Assembly: GCF_042682685.1 (NCBI RefSeq)
Contig: NZ_JBHUHX010000039.1
Coordinates: forward strand, 1-64,000
From: Imhoffiella fuscus
GTDB lineage: Bacteria > Pseudomonadota > Gammaproteobacteria > Chromatiales > Chromatiaceae
Length of the DNA: 64,000 nt
Reading direction: 5' to 3'
Part shown: positions 60,762-64,000 of the stretch, in pieces
Layout: each line of letters starts with the position of its first letter
How positions within the stretch are numbered: the stretch's first letter is position 1
The notes under the pieces: model-generated
The model's database searches: none
Told to the model about the DNA's origin: nothing
What the model saw: the letters and a program-made list of their open reading frames with translations, nothing else
Made by a program: the position numbers and the translations under genes

Positions 60762-60771
60762 GGGGGGGGGG
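60762..60771. repeat. G10 homopolymer between motB and the ZorA-like gene
   Basis: Ten consecutive Gs lie 12 bp downstream of the motB stop codon. On the minus strand this is C10 in the spacer before the ZorA-like gene. Such tracts can slip and alter spacing or translation, or they can be sequencing errors. It is outside both reading frames as annotated. Confidence 0.6.
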
Positions 60772-60783
60772 CGTGGCAGGCGA

Positions 60784-61662
60784 TCAATGCTCGATCAGCG
60801 TTTGGATCGGTGTGCTCGGTTCCGACTGAATGGCTTCGTCGGCCTTCTTGTTCATGACGATGATGCTGATGCGGCGATTGATTGGGTTGTTGGGGTCGTT
60901 CTTGTCGAATGGGACTGTCGAGGCGAAGCCGACGATCCGGGCGACCCGGTCCTCACGCATGCCGCCCTCAATCAGCGCTCGGCGGGCGGCGTTCGCCCGC
61001 TCGGTGGAGAGTTCCCAGTTGCTGTAGTTGCCGCTGAGCGGGCGCGCGTCCGTATGGCCGGTGATGCTGATGCGGTTGGGCACCTCATTGATGATGGAGC
61101 CGAGTTCCTTGAGGATCTCCTTCGTGTAGTCTTTCAGTTGGGCGCTGCCGAGGTCGAACATGGTTCGGTTTTCCTTGTCGACGATCTGGATGCGCAACCC
61201 TTCGGGCATGATGTCGATCAATAGCTGGTCCTTGTAGGGGGCCAGGGTCTGACTCTTGTTCAGCGCCTCCTCCAGCACCTTGCGTAGAGATTCCAGTCGC
61301 TCTCGGTCCAGCTCCTCGGCCATTTCGTCGATCTGATCCGGTGTCTGCATGGACTGGCTCTCCGGCCCCATATCGACCGCGCCCTCGAAATCGATGATGG
61401 AGGGTTTCGAGCCCGTTCCCTCTCCGACCGCCTGAGAGGGCGAGGTGGCTACGCCATCAAAGGCCGAGGGATTGTTGAAATATTTCGAGATGGCGGCCTT
61501 CTGTTCCTTTGTGGTGGAACCCAGAATCCACAGCAGCATGAAGAAGGCCATCATGGCGGTGGCGAAATCGGCAAAGGCGATCTTCCAGGCGCCGCCGTGG
61601 TGGCCGGCATGCTTGAAGACCTTTTTGACGATGATGGGCTGCTTGTTGGTATCGATGGGCAC
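60784..61662 (-). CDS. motB: Flagellar motor stator protein MotB
   Basis: The 292-residue protein begins KKVFKHAGHHGGAWKIAFADFATAMMAFFMLLWIL. The critical proton-binding D32 is in the helix FADFATAMMAFFM. It also has a linker and an OmpA-like domain with ISITGHTDARPLSGNYSNWELSTERANAARRALIEGG. It anchors the stator to peptidoglycan. It lies 61 bp after motA on the same strand. It is a typical MotB, unlike the shorter ZorB-like protein downstream. The start is supported by the family N-terminus. Confidence 0.96.
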   Translation of the reverse strand: MPIDTNKQPIIVKKVFKHAGHHGGAWKIAFADFATAMMAFFMLLWILGSTTKEQKAAISKYFNNPSAFDGVATSPSQAVGEGTGSKPSIIDFEGAVDMGPESQSMQTPDQIDEMAEELDRERLESLRKVLEEALNKSQTLAPYKDQLLIDIMPEGLRIQIVDKENRTMFDLGSAQLKDYTKEILKELGSIINEVPNRISITGHTDARPLSGNYSNWELSTERANAARRALIEGGMREDRVARIVGFASTVPFDKNDPNNPINRRISIIVMNKKADEAIQSEPSTPIQTLIEH

Positions 61663-61723
61663 GCGGGGGTGCTCCCGTTACGGCGATTGCCGGAAAAGCT
61701 CATGCCGGATTGGCAGAAATCCC

Positions 61724-62575
61724 CTAAGTGCCGCGTAGCTGCTGCTCAAGTTCGTTGAAGCTCGGTCTGAGGTCGGGTGGCATGGTCTTGCGGCCGAATT
61801 CGACCGCCACCTGCGGGCTGTAGCCCTGAACGTTGGCGAGAATGCAGGCCTTGATGCACGCGAGGAAGCTCGTTTCCTGAGTGGCGAATTCTTCCATCAT
61901 GCTGGCGATCGGGCTGACGAATCCATAGGCAACGAGGATGCCGGTGAGGGTTCCGACCAGGGCGGCGGCGACCAGGTTCCCGAGTTCTGACATGGGGCCA
62001 CCGAGTGCGGCCATGGTGTGGACGATGCCGAGCACCGCCGCCACGATCCCGAAGGCGGGCAGGCCGTCGCCGACTCGCTGGATCGCTTGCGCCGGTTTCT
62101 CGGCATCGTGATGATGGGTCGCCAGTTCGACCTCCATGAGATTGTCGAGCTCGAAGGGGTTCATGTTGCCGCTGACGACCAGTCGCATGTAGTCCGAGAT
62201 GAATTCGCAGGCATGATGATTGCTGAGTAGCCTTGGATACTTCTGGAACAAGGGGCTGCTGGACGGCTCTTCGATATCGGACTCGATGCCCATCAGTCCT
62301 TCCTTGCGCGCCTTCGAGAACAGGGCGTACATGAAGCCCATGGCGTCCATATAGTCGGCCTTCTTGTACTTCGACCCGGTGAACAGCATGGGGATGGATT
62401 TGAGCGACTTGATGACGACGCTCATGGGATTGGCGATGATGAATCCACCGAAGGCCGCGCCCAGAATGATGACGAGTTCGAATGGTTGCCAGAGGGCGGC
62501 GATATGGCCGCCGGCCATGCTGAATCCACCGAGGACTGAGGCGAAGACGATGATGGCGCCAAGGATCAGGTTCAC
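61724..62575 (-). CDS. motA: Flagellar motor stator protein MotA
   Basis: The start is taken as GTG 62575, giving MNLILGAIIVFASVLGGFSMAGG, the normal MotA beginning, with GAGGA upstream. The 283-residue four-helix protein contains the proton-channel helices GFIIANPMSVVIKS, GLPAFGIVAAVLGIVHTM and GTLTGILVAYGFVSPIA. The cytoplasmic loop has charged FSKARKEGLMGIE residues that contact FliG. It forms the stator with the following motB. A longer reading frame to 62680 has no family similarity at its start. It is divergent from an HDOD gene. Confidence 0.95.
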   Translation of the reverse strand: MNLILGAIIVFASVLGGFSMAGGHIAALWQPFELVIILGAAFGGFIIANPMSVVIKSLKSIPMLFTGSKYKKADYMDAMGFMYALFSKARKEGLMGIESDIEEPSSSPLFQKYPRLLSNHHACEFISDYMRLVVSGNMNPFELDNLMEVELATHHHDAEKPAQAIQRVGDGLPAFGIVAAVLGIVHTMAALGGPMSELGNLVAAALVGTLTGILVAYGFVSPIASMMEEFATQETSFLACIKACILANVQGYSPQVAVEFGRKTMPPDLRPSFNELEQQLRGT

Positions 62576-62737
62576 GCGACGGAATCCTCTTGGACGATGT
62601 TTGGCGTTGGCGCGGTCCGCTTGAGAGACGGCCTGGCAGCGGAAGATAATAATGAATTCGTGCCGTTCGTGCTTGGTCATCCATCGGGCGGAGCGGATCG
62701 ATAGACCGGCGATCAGTCATGAGGGGAGGCCCCGAGC

Positions 62738-64000
62738 GTGCTTTCGAGCTGGTTGAGCAGGGTGACGGCGGATGCCATGCCCGAAGAACTTCCTGTTTTG
62801 GCGCGGACACGGCGTCTTCTCCCTCTGGTGCTGGAAGACGAGCTAGCCCCGAGACGCAAGGTCGCTATGGCGCTTATGGTGGATCCGGGCCTGGCCCTGA
62901 GGGTGCTGCAGTGCGCGAACGCCATCCCTCATCGTCATTTCGGTGCCGAAGTCTCTATGCTGGAGGACGCCACACACATGCTGGGAAGCCGGCGGCTTCT
63001 CGATATCGCGACCGAGGCGAGCGTGGCGGACGAGGTGCTCGACGCCAATCGCTTGGAACACTACCGGCGTAGCGCCGGGCGAGCCGTGCTGGCGGCCCTT
63101 CTGGCCCAGGATTGGGCGCAGATCGATCGCGACCGGTTTCCCTCCGAGGTGAGCTTGGCCGCCTTACTGAACAATCTGGGCGAACTCTATCTGCTCGCGC
63201 ATGGCGACGCCCGAATGGGGCGCTATTTGGAGATGGTCGAAGTGCTGCACATCTTTCCGCACGAGGCCGAGTACATGTCTCTTGGGGAGAGTCTCGAAGA
63301 GCTGGGTCATGTGCTGGCGGTGCGCTGGGGGTTGCCTGAGATGGTTCGGGAGGCGATGCGGGCTCGCAATGCCCAACACCTGAGGACGCTCTGTGTGATG
63401 TTGGCGACCCAGACGGCGCGTTATGCCTTCGCCGGGTGGCGGCATCCCGCGCAGTTCACCGATTTGCGCCTGGCCTCCGAGATGCTGGATATGGACATCG
63501 CATCCCTGATCCAGCGGGTCAATCATGTGGTGGAGCGCTTCAATAAAATCGGAGCGCACTATGGCGTTCCCGCAGTCTTGCGCTTGCCCCTCACTACCGA
63601 GGACGTTTTGATATCCGGTGCCAGGCTCGCCGAGCCGGGCAATGTCTGTCTGGCCCCGAGACGCGACGACTATCAGGCTGCCGAGCGGTTGCTGCGAGCG
63701 GCGGAATCGGCGGAGCGAGAATCTCTTTTGAAGGCGCTGTTGCGCGGATTGCACCGGGGGCTCGGGTTGAACCGGGTGGTGTTCGCGAGCTATTCGGCAC
63801 GCGCCAACATCTGTAGGTCCGAGTATCTGGTCGGGACGGATTTCGAGCCGGCCTTCAACCGTTTCAGTCTGTCGCTCGCCGAGGCTGGCTGTCTGGGATT
63901 TCTGATGGAGCGTCGCGCGTCATTATGGTTGAGCGACGAGAATGCGGCTGAGCTTCTGCCACGTCTGCCGGCGCGGCTGTTGGAGCTGATTGGCGTCGAA
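62738..64000 (+). CDS. HDOD domain protein (3' end outside window)
   Basis: An open frame runs from GTG 62738, preceded by AGGGGAGG, to the last base of the window without a stop (421 codons). It reads VLSSWLSRVTADAMPEELPV, then the HDOD pattern MALMVDPGLALRVLQCANAIP, HMLGSRRLLDIA, LNNLGELYLLAHG and VRWGLPEM. The second half (from about residue 290) is a different region with ICRSEYLVGTDF, possibly a GAF or other output part. An ATG at 62777 is an alternative. It is divergent from motA, which again suggests a link of HDOD proteins with motility. The C-terminus is unknown. Confidence 0.8.
   Translation, partial: MLSSWLSRVTADAMPEELPVLARTRRLLPLVLEDELAPRRKVAMALMVDPGLALRVLQCANAIPHRHFGAEVSMLEDATHMLGSRRLLDIATEASVADEVLDANRLEHYRRSAGRAVLAALLAQDWAQIDRDRFPSEVSLAALLNNLGELYLLAHGDARMGRYLEMVEVLHIFPHEAEYMSLGESLEELGHVLAVRWGLPEMVREAMRARNAQHLRTLCVMLATQTARYAFAGWRHPAQFTDLRLASEMLDMDIASLIQRVNHVVERFNKIGAHYGVPAVLRLPLTTEDVLISGARLAEPGNVCLAPRRDDYQAAERLLRAAESAERESLLKALLRGLHRGLGLNRVVFASYSARANICRSEYLVGTDFEPAFNRFSLSLAEAGCLGFLMERRASLWLSDENAAELLPRLPARLLELIGVE

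Noticed and set aside
1..64000. CRISPR arrays, tRNA or rRNA genes
   Set aside because: No regularly spaced repeats or cloverleaf-like sequences were noticed on either strand; a covariance-model search would be decisive.

Overview
The window looks like a high-GC gammaproteobacterial chromosome, most likely a purple sulfur bacterium (Chromatiales/Chromatiaceae). The reasons are the surE-pcm-nlpD-rpoS block, a complete ccoNOQP/ccoGHIS set, CbiZ plus CbiB cobamide salvage, TIGR03790 and HDOD proteins, and several c-type cytochromes. No rRNA, tRNA, CRISPR array or intact transposase was seen.

Layout. (1) 1-10.0 kb, minus strand: a surface-glycan cluster transcribed as rfbF-rfbG-antitoxin-[PemK::RfbH]-SDR-ThDP enzyme-FkbM methyltransferase-C-methyltransferase-like protein-GT2. 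It makes a CDP-3,6-dideoxyhexose and probably a branched derivative. Its most unusual feature is a PemK/MazF-like domain joined in frame to RfbH, preceded by a small antitoxin-like gene. A hairpin resembling an IS200/IS605-type end forms the 3' end of the GT2 gene. (2) 10.0-14.0 kb, minus: a GT-C/TPR membrane protein next to a type IV pilin gene with a sigma-54 promoter, then a ParD-like/zeta toxin-antitoxin pair. (3) 14.1-21.3 kb: a TIGR03790 protein, small cytochromes, cbiZ-cbiB and an HDOD-GAF-GGDEF regulator. (4) 21.4-30.9 kb: core genes murJ, rpsT, lgt, a GH17-like enzyme, an Smr protein, surE, pcm, nlpD and rpoS. (5) 31.1-39.5 kb: the cbb3 oxidase and its assembly genes. (6) 39.6-50.7 kb: PilZ, DUF2835 and DUF5610 proteins, a decayed membrane-protein pseudogene, and a chemotaxis operon cheY-STAS-cheA-MCP-cheW-cheD, with a c-heme chemoreceptor gene convergent to it. 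(7) 50.9-64.0 kb: an HD nucleotidase, a DamX-like protein, an SprA-like metalloprotease, an orphan, PilZ, EF-hand and HDOD proteins. These are followed by two tandem stator-type gene pairs, true motA-motB and a ZorA/ZorB-like pair, and an HDOD gene that runs off the window.

Common theme. From 39.6 kb onward most genes relate to motility, chemotaxis or c-di-GMP: two PilZ proteins, at least three HDOD proteins, a CheA with MshEN-like repeats, and three FliA (sigma-28)-type promoter matches. The observations most worth following are the PemK::RfbH fusion with its antitoxin-like partner, the ZorAB-like pair without recognisable effector genes beside motAB, the MshEN-like insert in CheA, and the c-heme chemoreceptor.
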